The notes beneath the pieces were generated by a model. The model saw only the letters and a program-made list of their open reading frames with translations, did not search any database and was not told the origin of the DNA. From Kuschelorhynchus macadamiae (Eukaryota > Arthropoda > Insecta > Coleoptera > Curculionidae), in assembly GCA_030620095.1 (NCBI GenBank), contig JAUTXW010000594.1:157705-221704 (forward strand): 64,000 nt of DNA, read 5' to 3'. The translations under genes and the position numbers were made by a program. This document shows, piece after piece, positions 45,001 through 60,400 of the stretch; the stretch's first letter is position 1; every line of letters begins with the position of its first letter.

Positions 45001-48000
45001 TAAATGTTTTTTTTTATTTATTAGTATATGAAATGTTTTTCTTAATCTAATTGCTGTTATTATTTTGGTATAGTGCAATAGTTGAACGAGTTTTATTTTC
45101 ATTTTGACGACAATTGAATTATATTTAATATATTTCCTTAAGAGTATTTTAATAATGTATTGGTAGATACAATAATTTTATCACGTTTAAACGTTATATT
45201 TATTTAGATAACTTATTCAAATATAAAGATAAGAAGAAATAAAACATAAAAAAATAGAAACATGAAGAAAAAACGAAATGGATGCTTTTCGTTTTGTAAG
45301 ATTAGTAGGCATTGAGTCATTTCTTTAACCTTTTTTTACGTTATAGTTCATGATTAGCCGAACAATATCGCAGAAAAAATCTATTGTTGCATTCAAAATA
45401 TCTTGTGCCACTTTTCAAAAAAAAAAAATGTATAACTACTTTCGAGAACATTCTCAAAATTACTTTCCTGGGAACGTCCCCATCACTATATTTAACCTAG
45501 GTGCCTATTAGTTTTACCTTTCAGCACTTTTATATTGGTCAGCTGCAGAAAAATTCAAGTTATAAAGGTAGTTTTCTGTTAGAGGAAATGCAACAATGAT
45601 GTCCAATTGTCCATTGTAAATCAAAACTCTGTAGTTGCTTAATAACTCAGAAACCCATGGTGCTACACTTTGCATCACATCATTTTTCAAGTTTTGCTAC
45701 AATTAAATGACAAAAACATTAAATACTATATTATAGTTTCCTTAGATGATAACAGAGAACCTCTCTTATTTTAGAACTTTTTAAAATCTCTTACTACCAT
45801 AAATTACCATTCCTCGAATACTACATACCTCCACAACATTTGTAACATCATTAAAGGTTGTATTACCAACATGAATGGCTGCTCTAACATCGTCTCTCTG
45901 TATATATTTGCCCATGTATGCTAGTTCCGCATTTAATGGATCCACAGGATATAGATAATTAAAATAGTTCTCAAAGCCAGTTATATTTTTAAACAAAGAA
46001 GTATGGTTGTTCATGTCGCCATTCAGTAAGGCATCAAATATATCAAATGCCTTATCGAACTGTTTGTTCTGAATGTATTTGATCCCTTGAGCCTCATAAT
46101 CCTGAACTGTTTTCCGCACATTGAAGTCAATGAGCCCTAACTGATATAAGTAGTCCCCATATTTCAGTTGATGTTCTGGGTCACTGAGGCCATTTCCAAT
46201 GCTCAAACCTAAAAATAATGCACAATACTATATTAAAGTTTTATTCAAATACAATTTAAATAATTTTTTAATTTCCGCTTGAAAGTGTGAAGACTTGAAG
46301 TGTGTCAATCTTATTGAAGTATGAACGTAAAAGGACGAACATTTTTAGCGACATTATGTTGGGTGTAAGCATGATGGGAAGAAAACAAGGTGTGCCTACG
46401 CAGAAGTTTTTGATGACGTATATTGTGAGGTGAACATAGATTAAAATTACAGGCTAGCCATGTTTTTATTGCGTAAAGGCCCCAAAAGATTACAGTACAC
46501 CTTTGCTAAAATTTGTTAACGGAATTCATGCATCGGTCATAATTCTATCTTCTTTTATGATTATGGTGAAAACTGAGAGGGAAACACGTTTATCTCTCGA
46601 AGAGCTATTTAATTATAAAATCATCCTAGACAATGTTTATCAGTTTTGTTTATTGTGGTTACGAGTGAACGTTAATTTGACAGGTAGAGGTTAAATATAT
46701 TTCTGAGATTTTTTGTGTTTTCGTCGAATTTTGGACGTACGATAGTTGCAGATCGTTAAGTTGTTTATTGGCATAAACTTATTTATCGTTTGAAGCGCAG
46801 GTATGTATTATTTAGTTTTCTAGTGATACATATATAATGTAGTTAGTTAGGCAAATACTGAAACCAGACCCCTGAAGCCTTACATAACTGATTGATAGTA
46901 AATAAAACATTTTTTGCTATTATGTAGATTATAATGTTATTTAAACATACATATGTTTCAGTAGTTTTCATATGTACCTAACTAGATATTTTTGTTTTAG
47001 CTGATTCATAAGAATGCTGACTAATGAATGCACTACGGATAACAAACAACATACATGTCATGTCATGATGGCAATTACCAAAAGAAAGAAAATAAAACTG
47101 AAAATGTTTAACAGTTACCTATCTCCGAGCCTACCCCTGTCTCAGAAAGAACTTCTAGGGAAAAATAAATAAAACAAAAACCACCAATTATCATAATAAG
47201 TATATTTAAGAGTCCTTCTTTGTCTTCTGTGTGAATTTGTATTCTTGTGTGTTCAGCTACCATATAGAAGAACTTGATGACATTTTAGCACTCACTGCAC
47301 AAACCTAATTATGTTTAAAGAAGATATACCTAATGTGAAAATTAATACATTAAAATTAAATTAGATTACTGGCATTGAAAAATAATATCAATATTATGTC
47401 TGCCAATTGTGTGTTAAGTGGTATTAACTAAAACTCTATTATTCAATTTATATATACAGTGCGTGGTATGCATTTAATTAATTAAGATTAAGAAAATGTT
47501 TTTGTTTCTAGTTGTTTATCTGACAATATAAAAGTTTTCCAGTTTAATTTTTTTTTTGGTTTCTAGTATTTGTAGCCTACCTCAAAGCCTCCATCCATGT
47601 ATATCATTCTAGAAAGTTTGTAAGCCACACGTTAAGTCTATTATAAGTAAAGAAAATGAATAAAAATAGGCCGGTTTAAAAAGTATGCATTTTTCCATAA
47701 GCATTTAGTTGAACTTTATTCCAGTTCTATGTAACTATTACACAGTAGAATATACCTATTTAACTTGGGCAGAAAAACGGTAATTTTTTTTAAGTAAAAG
47801 TGTACATTTTTTTAATTAACATTGAAGCGACAGAATATCATTATTGGACACACTGGATCACTAATGATTAAGACGTCGCCCAAAAGTTTGTTTACTTCTG
47901 CTGTGTTAAAGTCAGATGTTATAGATACATAGCCGAAGTGAGATAGAGTAGATGCTATTTGTAAAACCACTGCTACGGTGTATCTGTGTTGTATTTTAGT

Positions 48001-51000
48001 GATTAATCTTATTATAATGTTTAGTTTTCCTAACCTTTTAGAGTTAAGACTAAAACATTTTTTATTAGACAAATCTAAATTTATTATTTAAAGTATTATT
48101 TTGACTAGTTTTATAGGAATTATGGTAATTACCTCATTAAAGTAAATGTTGAAAATAAACGAAAATAGGTATGTTAAATTTATTTTACGTTTACAAAATA
48201 TCAACAAAAGATTTACAAACAGCAATGAAAAAAGAAATAAAATGTAAATTAAATGATTATAAATAAAACAGATTAAAAACAGAATGTTAAAATGTATTTT
48301 TTTTGTAAATTCTTAGCTGTTTTTTACAGAACTAAAGACTTGGAAGACTCTAATACCTTCAAATGGACAAGTGATTAAAATATTATCTACTAAAAAGATC
48401 ACCCCTTTTGTGTCTGAGTACTAACCATGGTCCAAACCGATGACTGCATGAAAACGTCCTAACTTTTGTTCAGAGTAAGGTTATTAGTACTCTTTTATTT
48501 CGGATGTAAAAAAAATAATTATATACTTTTTTAGATTAAAAAAAGTTTCCATAAACAAAAAGGGAACAATTCGGATAAATTGCAAAATATATACTAAATG
48601 ACTATATACATGCTTAAAAAGAGGACATCTGTTTACCCTGTATGTGACAATATCAATTTTTTAAATATTAGAAGCCTACAAAAAAATTTTGAGGAACTGA
48701 AATAAATTTAAACCAAATCAATATTATGATTTTTTCTGAAACTTTTAATTTGGAAAATTTAGATAGCTTTTAAATAGATGGCTTTAAAACTATCTACAAC
48801 AATTCTACATTAAATAAAAACGAAGGTTTAATAATTTATATAAAAGAACAATTGCATTCACAGTCAACAATAAAAGAACTATCTCAAACGAATATTATAC
48901 GGTGTGAAATTCGTGTTTCTAACCACTTATCGCTAGGAATAACTGCATGTTATAGACCTCCCTCAACCCTGTTAAACACATTTTTAGATGAACTAGAAGA
49001 TTTTTTATTCAATATAAAGGCCAAAGATATCGAAATTTTCACTGGTGACATAAACATAAATTTATTAAACACAAACAATGAAGAGGTTAATAGATACCTC
49101 AATATATTAGCTCAAAATGCTTTTATCTCCTGTATTAATAAACCCACAAGGGTTACTGAAACGTCATCCACTGTTATTGATCACATATTTACTAAAACAA
49201 AAAACTTTAATGAACATAAAACAAATATTTTACCCTTAATTTTACGTAGTGATATTACCGATCATTATATTATAGGACTTTCAATAAAAAATATACCTAC
49301 ATTTAACATAGCAGAGAATTCCCTAAAACTCAAAACTGTATTAAATCATAATAAACTACAGATTCATTTAAAGAATGAAAATTGGGCCGATGTATATGAG
49401 ACTGACAATACGGAGCAGGCATATAAATGTTTTATAAATAAGCTTAAAAAATATATTAAACAATCTACTTCCAACGTAAAGCTAAATAGTACAAAGAGAA
49501 AAAGAAATCCATGGGTGACAGCAGGAATAATACAATCCACAAGGAGAGATCAATTAAAGAAGAGCTTAAACGAATCCTACTCTCAAGATCCCTTAAATTC
49601 TTACAAAAAATATAGAAATCTTCTATTGACATTATACATAATAATAATCTAATTCACGATGACCATGAAGTGGCTAATATTTTTAATAATTTCTTTATTG
49701 ATGTAGGTACTAACGTTCAAAAAAATATTACAAGGCAAGGTGTTTATACAGATATATCCAATAGAAATTGTAAATCACTCTACTTACGACCTTTACTAAA
49801 AAACGAATTAATTAAACACATAAATTCACTTAAAAACAGTTCTTATCCAGGAGAAGATGAAATAACTTCACAGCTAATAAAAAACATACACTTGGAAATT
49901 CTTGATCCACTTTTATATATAATAAATCTAAGTTTTAAAACCTGTATTGTGCCTAAGGCCTGGAAAATTTCCATAGTAACACCAATTTTTAAGGGTGGGG
50001 ACCCAAAACTTACAACAAACTATCGTCCAATATCAGTAATTAATAATTTTGGTAAACTATTTGAAAAATGTTTAAAATCTAGAATCGTTGAATTTTTAGA
50101 AAAAGGATCACTTTTATATTCGGGTCAATACCGGTTTAGAAATAAAAAGAGCACTGAGGATGCTGTATTTCAATTAACTAAAAACATAATAGATTCATTT
50201 CAAAATAATAAAAAAAGTATGGCAGTTTTTCTTGATCTTAAGAAAGCGTTTGATACGGTTTCGCATAGTATCTTATTTAACCGACTGGAGGAGATTGGCA
50301 TTAGAGGTGGTCGCTTGGATCTTCTAAAAAGTTACTTAACAGATAGAAAGCAAAAGACAAAAATTAACACCTCATTTAGTTGTTATAAAACCATTAAATC
50401 AGGGGTGCCACAGGGCACAGTTCTAGGTCCTGTGCTTTTCTTAATTTATATTAACAAAATCGGTCAGATATTAGATAACTGTAATACTATTTCATATGCA
50501 GATGACACGGTCCAGCTGTTTGAGGCCGCTTCTTGGCAAGATCTTTACAGAGAAGCTGAAGATAGTATAAACAAAATTAATAATTGGCTTAATTACAGTC
50601 TGCTAAGTTTAAACATATCAAAAACAAACTTCGTTACTTTTTCACCTACTAATTCTGATCAACCAATTAATGAAAAAATATTTGTCCACCATATGTCATG
50701 CAAAATTCGTAACCAGAATTGCAAGTGTTTATGTATACAAAAAACAGAAAAAACAAAGTAAGTTAAGGTGGAATCATCATATCTCATTTGTAAGCAGTAA
50801 AATTAGAAAAATATTTTATAAACTTTACCAACTAAGAGAAATTCTCAATAAAAAACTACTTTTAATTCTATATGGATGGTTGATAGAATCCATTCTCAGA
50901 TACTGCATAATCGTATGGAGTGGTGCTTACAACTTGACTGTAAACATATTACAAGTTTGCCAAAATGCAGCAGTTAAAATACTATTCAAAAAACCACGTT

Positions 51001-51411
51001 TATATCCAACAAACTTACTATACACGCACAACAATATTTTCAACTTAAGAAATATCTATGTATTTTCTTGTCTATCCTATCTATTAAAAGTATTGGACTT
51101 ATTTCCTAACATAATGCATCGACACCAAACAAGAGCCCATAAAAAAGAAAATTTAAAAATTCCATTTCTACAAAAATCTGTCAAAAATTTCTGACTTATT
51201 ATATCCCAAAAATGTATAATTTACTACCAATTTCTTTAACACAAATCTTAAATAAACAAGGACTCTATAAAAAGAAACTAAGATTATTTATTCAGAAAAA
51301 TCCAACAATGTTCATTAAAATATTTAACAGCTAATGGTATATCCTCTTAACAAAACTCAACTATATATTTATAGGTACATAACTGACAACAAATATTATT
51401 TTTCTTAAAAT

Positions 51412-51470
<59 letters not shown>

Positions 51471-54400
51471 CATCTTCCTACAGCAGCATTGTTCTGAAAT
51501 TCCCTTCGCCTTGTTCTTGACCTTGGATCGGCTGGCTACTGCCACCGCATTTCGCTCCTTCCCTTTCCGCTTTGAATGAATTGTATCGTCTCTTCTCATT
51601 TTAAATTTTACAAGTAGGGATGACTAGCACACAAACTGTTTTCAGTTTAGGTGAAATTCCCTACTCTTTGCTTCACTTGGAGTCACAAGTCTGGAGCATG
51701 TTGCTCTATGTAGAATCATTAATTTTTCTTTTCAAAATGCTTAGCTTACCATATAACCCCGAAAAATCATTTGATCTAGAAACGTTTAACCAAATATTTA
51801 AGTTAATTTTGTTATATTTGTGGCAATCATGAAACCTCTGTACTGTAGCAATCAGGGTTTTTAGGAAATCCATGAGAGGTTATATTATATTCGTCCTTCG
51901 TTTTATTGTGGCTGAAGCAACCAGTAACCGCACAAGACATATTCTTGATTCTTAAAACCCAAATGAATCTAGCAATTCTTTTTCTTCCTCCCAAAGTAAA
52001 ATTTATTTTGCACAAAAAAAAAATTTGTCAAACTAGTAACCTAACCTACAATTTTTATTGACGTTTATTTCCAGGGCCTACCATATTTGTCGAAAGCTAC
52101 ATCCTGACGTAGATGGGTTGACTGGCGAGCACACCTTGTTTTCTTCCCACCATGGGTGTATATAAGTATACCTCCAGATTTAAATGTTTGGCGACAGAAC
52201 TCTCTAAATGAGAGCTAAATATAGTTCTATAACCTCTTTAATTCAAACGCTATATTGCAAGGCCTATTTCGGATTGTGAAATCGTTCGGATTACCGAGTT
52301 TATAGTAAAAATAGACACACATATTTGTTTTAATTTTATTTTACTCATAATAATGAAACCAAATTTAATCGATATCTCTTTATTCTAAGAATTCAAATAT
52401 GTATAACATGTACATAAGTACATAAGAAACAAGCCCTACTTATAGGTTACAATGTTGAGGTTTGTAATTTTGGCCTGTGTCTGGTTTTTGATCAGTGCAT
52501 CTTTTGCTTGAGCTCGCATTTCATGAAGAAAATCTCTTCGATGGTCAGGCAGATTATTTTAAACTGCCCATGCAATACAGATATTAAAACCATATAAACA
52601 TAAAAATTAAAAAAATTAAACAATATACTTTTTTTTGTTTAATAATTAGAGTTGGAGCTCACGAAAAACCTTTAAAATTCTACCCTAAATATGCAAATTA
52701 TGTACAAGAAGTTTTTTTTTTGTGGAATAATTCGTTTTTTCTTTGACTATGATAAATATAGTGGAATATAAAATATATATGTATACAATTCTCTACAAAT
52801 AAGATTCTACATACTCTTTCCGTCAGTTTACATCAGCACTAGCGCTATAGCAGCCATGTTAAGCTAACGCGCGTCAAGAACAATTAACCAACGTAGAACA
52901 TACTTGGTAATATACCAGTCAATAAAAATGGTAATTAAAGACCGGCATCAGACAGCTTCACAGTGCTGTCATGGCAATGGTACTGGTGTTACGCAAAAAG
53001 TATACAGAAACTTTTTTTCCAGAAATGTATAAGCTTTTATTTTTTCCAACCATATTTATCGTATGAAAAAGAGAAACGAGTTATTGCACAAAAACTATTT
53101 TTTTGTGCTTTTATAGGAGGTGGAAGCATTTTCAATAGGTTTCTAGTACCCCCCAAATCTAGCTATTAAATAAAAAATGTATAATTTTTTTCATTCAAAA
53201 CTACCTATCACTAACATCTTCATTTCTGTCACAAAATCCCTCTTCAGACGGTAGTAGTATCTTAACCCAGGATTTCTTAATTAAATCTGCACTTACATAC
53301 TTGAGATTGAAGTTCTTCAAAGACTGTGAAATATCGCAATAGCAAGATCGGTGTTAGTTGTCGCTTCTCGTGGAATTAACCAGGTAGTGTTTGGAGTATC
53401 ACTTCATGAATTTGTGGTTCAAATTACAGAATATTCGGATTAACGTGTAATAGGAATAAAGAGGATGCACTGTATCCTTTTTGGGATATAAGTACCCTAT
53501 TTCCATTGCCAGAATTTCTCCAAGGAATTTTACTGCACATTTATATTGAAACACTTTGACAGATTTACAGCATTGAATGTTAAGTTTCAAATAATAAACG
53601 ACTATTTCATTAACAAAAAGTACCTGAGTAAGTTAATTTTTTTTGTAAAAGCTCCTTGCTCAATTGAAACTTCAAAATTAAGTTTCCCACTGAACGAGCC
53701 ATATTCTTATCTGTTTCTACCACTATGCAGCGCGAACTCCTCAGAACCTTGCGCTCGCAACTATACCGTCTCTTTAACAGTTATTAACTTTCCATGACTT
53801 ATAAATTCAGGAATTTTTTGAACAGGATAATCCAAAGAATAGTAAAAATGCTTTCCATATTGTTATAAGATATTGAGAAAATATATAAAAGTAAATGGGG
53901 TTTGTATGACGAATTAAAATTTAAACACTTGGATAACCAAAATATACGAGACAGATAATTTTTTTTTATTATTTTAAACGTAAAGAACTATACTTTATTA
54001 AATTTTTGAAATTTACGGAAAAACTAGGCAATTTTTATATAATATGTTCTATGTAAAAATATTACAATTTTCGAGATATTCGAGGTTAAATATCCAATTT
54101 TTTACAACTTCAAAGAAGCGCCATGAAATATCGACACTTAATAGAAACCAACGAAGCCCATGATCATATTTTACTTTTTTGTGATCTCTCCATACTCTCT
54201 CCATACTAAACAGGTTCTACCTATGCCACACTTCATTTCTAATTTAAAATAAATTGAATAATTTGTTTTTACACTTTTAACCGCCATTTTAATCCGTTAT
54301 ATTGAATTCATACCAGTTTATCCCTATATCAAATTTAATTATCGTTGAAATTGACGAAAACTGAATAAGAAGATATTTTTTTCACTGATTTTTTTAAATA

Positions 54401-57400
54401 TTTTATTTGACCTCCATTTTGTTCCAACTTGAATTCATACCACAATTTTACCAGTTTACCACTATATTGCATTTAATGCTTGCCCAAAAATTGATTTTTT
54501 AAATATTTTATTAGGTCGCAATCTTGTTTTGTTATCTTGGATTCGTATCAAAACGTTGCCAGTTCAGTTCTATGTTAACTTAATTTTGTGCAAATTTACC
54601 TTCAAAACTCCTAATTTTTTACCAAAATTTGAGGTCAACAGGCATACTGACAGAAAGACTGAGGGAAATGAGACAATATGTTTTTTGGAATCTAGGGACG
54701 CTAAAACGTGAAGCTATGTATAAGCTGGGAGGGTTTTTTTTTCATGACTGCAAAACTTTATTTGGCCACCATTTTGTTCCGTCATCTTGAATTTGTACGA
54801 CAATTTTACCAATTCATCACTAGATCATAGTAAATTCTTGGACAAAAATAAAAATCAATCTAATACGTAATTTTTCAAGCTGATTTTTTAAATATTTTAT
54901 TTTACCTTATTGGATTTTTACTAAAATATTGGCATCTCACTATGAATCTTCATTTTTGACCAAAATTTGAAGTTAATCGGGTAAGTAGTTTTTTAGCTAT
55001 ACCGCGAACAGGGAGACAGCCAAACAGACCGACAGAAATGAAAAACATGTTTGTCAGCATCTAGGGACCCTGAAACGTGAAGATCTGTAAATATCGCGGA
55101 GGGTGATGTTATTGGACCGCCATTTTGTTCCGCCATCTTCAATTCGTTAAATTTCACCAGTTCATTTCAACATCATATCATCAAATCAATCTAATAAGCA
55201 GTTTTTTCAGGCTGATTTCTTAAATATTTTATTAGACCGTTATTTTGTTTCGTCATCTTCGGTTCGTACTAAAATTTTAACAATTGATTTCTATAGTTGA
55301 TTTTCGTGCAAAATTTTAAGTAAAATGCATAATTAGGTTTTAGTAATAATTTTCGTAACAACTCGCTATGCCGCCATTTTGTTCCACCATACTTGATTTT
55401 TACCAAAATGTTACCAAGTCATCCCCATATGATCCTTAATTTTTGACCAAAATTTGAAGTCAATCGGGGAAGTAGTTTTTTACTTATACCGCGAACAGAC
55501 AGACCGACGGAACTGAGAAAACATGTTTTTCGACATCTAGAAAGCCTGAAATGTGAAGATCTGTAAAAATTTCGGGGGGGTGATTTTTTTCCCGATTACA
55601 ATATTTCTCTTCTTTGTTTGCTTTTGTAAGGAAATAGATCAAGGATAATTGTTCTTATACTGAAAATCGTTAAATTACACGTTTTAGTGCCACAGATAAT
55701 GTTTGCAGCAGTTTGGGAACCGTTTTTTTCTGATGAAGAATTGTTTCTGCCGGCATATTTTCGGAGTATATTAGTAGATATTGAGCTGTTAAACAAACAC
55801 ACTGAAGAAAATGTAGTGATTTTCCTTCAATTTATTCTCAAACTTTTTTGCAAAAACCTTCAACTAACCAAACTTCTAAAAAACGTGTGTATACCTTTCA
55901 ACGATTCCTCCTTTTAACGACTGTCCTAAATACTTACTAGTACAAAAACTATGACCTCCTGTAGTAAATATAAAGCTGATGAGTCGGAGTTGCACCTGCA
56001 TCACATATCACTGTAAGTATTGAATCCACACAAGCAATCTTGGAAACCTTGATGCAGGTATACCTGAACTCAAAACATTTATAACGAGCTCAATTGAGAT
56101 TTCAGAACTTGAAAGCGATGTTTCTGTCTAATGACAAGGGTGACAAAATATTTAAAGCAATTGAATCGACAACCAAGTCACTACAGAATATCAAAATAGA
56201 AAATTCTAAAACTGCTAATAATATCGACGATTTGAGTAACCTATATACCACTGGAAAAAATGAAAAACTATGATGAAACAATTGTCATGTCTAAGGCTAG
56301 TCTGGCAAAAAAGACCAATGAGGATCAGCTATTAATACTGGGCTTAAAACAAGAACTTCAAGAGATGAAAGCGAAATTTGAAGCACAACAAGCAGAAATC
56401 ATTTTGCCTAAAGGACGAAATTGTTCAATTAAAGGTTTGCAGAAGTAGTCTTTCCCTAACAAATTTAATTTTGACTGCGATCAAAAGGAAAGGAAAATAA
56501 TGCTAATGTAAGTAGTAAAGGTGGTTTACAGGTGCCGCCGGCCGCCAACAACACAGCCAGCAAAGACAATTAATTATAAAACCTCTGCAGCCAAAACCGA
56601 ACCTAAATCCTCCATGTATTTTTAATAGTAAACTTTCCCCTACCACTACTACAGAAGTACTTCTTGAGCACTTTTGGGTTCACTCATGAATATAAAATAG
56701 AACAGAAAATCCAATCAGCGGATTACTCAAGCTTTAAAATCGATGTAAACCCAGCTATTGAAAATGCAGTACTAAAACCAAAAAACTGGCCAGCGGGCAT
56801 CTTAATAAATTCCAGTTTTTTCGAAATGACGGATTATCCCAGTCCCAGGCTCCTAGAAGGCGGTACCAACGGAATAACCTCAGAAGATGGCATTAAGAGT
56901 GACTCATCGTTAAATGTTATGCACTTAAAAGTGCAGACTCTCCCTAACAAATTAGAGCAGCTTCAGGTACTTTTTGAAGGAAAGAAAACAGACATTTTTG
57001 TTCCACTGAACACTGCACGTACGAATGTCAGTTTGAAGTTACTACAGTCCTAAATTGTATGTATCCATATTTTACAAGAAACAATATACTCATGGCGGTG
57101 TTGCCATTTTTGTTCGAGAAAATGAAGTTAAGTATGTTAAAAGTATATTAACACACACATTTAATAAGGAGGACATCTTTGAATCTGCAGCAATGGAACT
57201 TAATTGTTAATAAAAAAGTAGCTCTTGCAGTGATTTATAGGTTCTCTTCGTTAACTGTGTCCAATTCAATGAGCTCTTGTGTTTTTTGACTAAAAAGTAT
57301 GAGGTAGTTTTCATGTGGAGTCCTTAATGTTGACTTTTTAAAGCCATCAATATTGAAAACACAGCTAATGAATCTTTTGAACAACTTTGGTTTAATAAAT

Positions 57401-60400
57401 ATTTTATCTAATGGGCCTACCAGAGTTGTCTCAGACAGCCAGCCTTCAGCATTGGATTATGTCATTACTAATGACGCTAATATGTGTGCCGTTTTTAATT
57501 TTTATGCAAATATCTCTGATCATCTTGCTCAATTTACTGAACTATTTCATCCCTTATAAACAAAAATCCTCCAAAATATTTTTTATAAGCGTTGTTTTAA
57601 TATAACTTGAAGAATTTAAAGAATTCAAGCACGAAATGATATGTTTGATTTATATAATCTAATGGAGCTGAATGAAGGTTGAACTTCTTTCATAACTTTT
57701 GGACTTAAGATGCCCTATATCAAGGGTTACTCTACATGGTCCTAAGTCAAATGGGTGAGTTGATGATGCTATTCTGAAGGCTAGCAATGAACTAAAAATT
57801 TTTTTCTGGCTAAGTGTTAATACTAAATTTGAAGCCATGAAACAATTTTACCATGATGTAAAAGAAATGTTTCATTACACTAATTGGCAAATAACAAACT
57901 CACTCAAAATAGGTAGAGTGAAGGGAAACAATAAACAGCTCTTAAAAAATAACAGATAGTCATGTTGCCTCTGTCTATTGCTAACTCATTCTGCGGGTAT
58001 TTCTCAGAGGATATTGAAAATAAACTGGCTAGTTTACCTCAACCCCCACTGTAGACACTAAACAATCCTAACCATAATTTATTTTTATCAAATTACTACT
58101 AATCAAATGGATACAGCCATGGGTTCTTTAAAAAATAAAAAGGCTTATTGCAATAATGAAGATATGCCCATATTTGAAATTAATCATATCTGGCAATATA
58201 TTAAGCACCCACTATGATATATTTTTAATATGTGTAAAAGACAGGTTAATATCATGATAAATTAAAGTTGGGTGAAGTTGATAAGAAAGGTGATACTGAA
58301 GATGTTGCTAAATACCGACCAATTACCGGGTTGACTTGTTATTCAAAGAATTTTGAAAAGATTATGTCTATTAAAATTGTAGCATTTCTGGAAAAGTATA
58401 TGATAATTAATGTTGCTCAACATGGTGTCAGGAATGATCACTACTAACACCGTTGCCTTTAGTTTCATCCAATGTATTTATTGTTCCATTGATAGCTATT
58501 ATGCTATAGCATTATTATTTCACCTTACTCGGGCTTTCAATAGAATAAAAGCTAATATACTTATTCAAAAAGAAGCACTTGGTATTAGGGGTGACAATAC
58601 TCTTTTGGGATCTTTTTTGACCAATCGAAGGTTAAAGTTGGAACTATCAATTCAGAATACAGGATGCTAAACTTGTAAACAGTTAATTCTCTATGCTGAC
58701 CACACTTCCATCATTATCAGATTCCTCATTAGAGGCTTTAATCAGGAGGGCCACTGTACTACTAGATCAGTTTTGTAAATGGTGCCTGAACAAAAAATTG
58801 TTAGTAACTGAAAGCAAAACCCACTTCATGGTCTTTCATAAATGTCGCGTTATTCTAGATTTTGAAATTAAAATTAATAATAAAATTAAGAGATTAGATC
58901 ATTCCAAATTTCTCAACTTATATGCTGACAGCCAACTAAATTGGAATAGTATCTTGGATCATGTGGCTCGTAAGATCAATTTTTGCTTAATTTGCTATGG
59001 TTAATTTAAAGAATATTCCTAAGCTACTAATTAACATTTCTTATGCTCTCGTTTTCTGTCATATAAAAAATATGATTCTCTACTAGAGTCAGGCTGTTGT
59101 TATTTCTAGAATCTTTATTCTTCAGAATAGAAAATTTGAAAAATGTTTTTGTTAAATCCATTACAGTTTTGTCGACTTGTATTCAAAACTAACAAAATTC
59201 TAACTTTACTCTGTATTCTCATTCTAGACGGGTCTTTATGTTTATAAGACATAAGGACCTATTTCCTTCTGTGACTACCCAGCATAACCATAATACCAGG
59301 AATAATACAAACATTTTAATCACTACTTTCCGGCTATCTACATACAAAAAAGTCCACATTGCTTTTGCATTTCAAAAATATTACATCAATTAAAAAATGT
59401 AAGAAATCCTTGCAGAGCTATTAATTGACACTACCTTTTAATTTTAATCTATTTTTTATTATATTATACAGTCTTTGTTTTGGCTTCGTAATTGTTTTTA
59501 GTCAATCATTATATAATGATTACTAAATTTTTGTTTTTAAGTCTTGACCATGTTAATACCTTGTTAAGGTCTGTTTAACAGTAAATGAATAAATATTATA
59601 AAAAAGTAAGTTACAAAAAATATCTTGAAAAGATTATTTTTTTACAGAGAATGTGTTACATTAAATCTGCATAGCATTTTTTTATTGGATTTTAAACATT
59701 TAGTAAAATATAATTCATTACATTAAAAAGAAGAAAACATTTTAGTTTTTTTTATATAAATTTTGTTTCATGTTGAACTGTTTTTCGAAAAATAAATTTG
59801 AATTCTTCATAAAACTCAAATAATTTTTTTCTATATTTAATATACATCTGTTGCATTTTCTTTCACAAATAACAAAAGAAAAGACAAAGCCTTGAAGAAT
59901 CCCAATGTTTAGAGTTTTTCTTTCTAAGAGCTTTCTATTTTTAAATTTATTAAACCTCCAATACTCAACTAATGATGCATTACACCTCGAAAATCCAACT
60001 TTCTAAGCACACAATCCACATCCATACAGTCAAAAACTTGAGAAAGGTCAAACAGAAGCTTAGCCAGATATCACCATTATCTGTCTTTTGATAAACATTC
60101 CATAACAGATGGAATACACTTTCTTTCGACCTCCCAAGACGAAAAACATGTTAGGTCTCAAAACATTGTACCTTTAAAAGAACAAATACTCTTTTGTATA
60201 CTATGTTCTCATACTCTGTTGATACACTCAAACTCAGAACTGATAACTGTAAATTTGGTTCTTTCATTTTTTAATATACATTTAATACAAGGACAATTTT
60301 AAACAATTCGTGTGACCAGATTCCTTATATAAATCTATAAGAAATAATGTTTCAAACTTACATTAGCAGTAGTAAAGAAATTTTTACTTAACATTTTAAG

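Noticed and set aside
55975..55995. Second 'ctgatgagtc' as a possible hammerhead core
   Set aside because: No GAA box or stems follow at the right spacing. It lies in LINE ORF1 remnant sequence.
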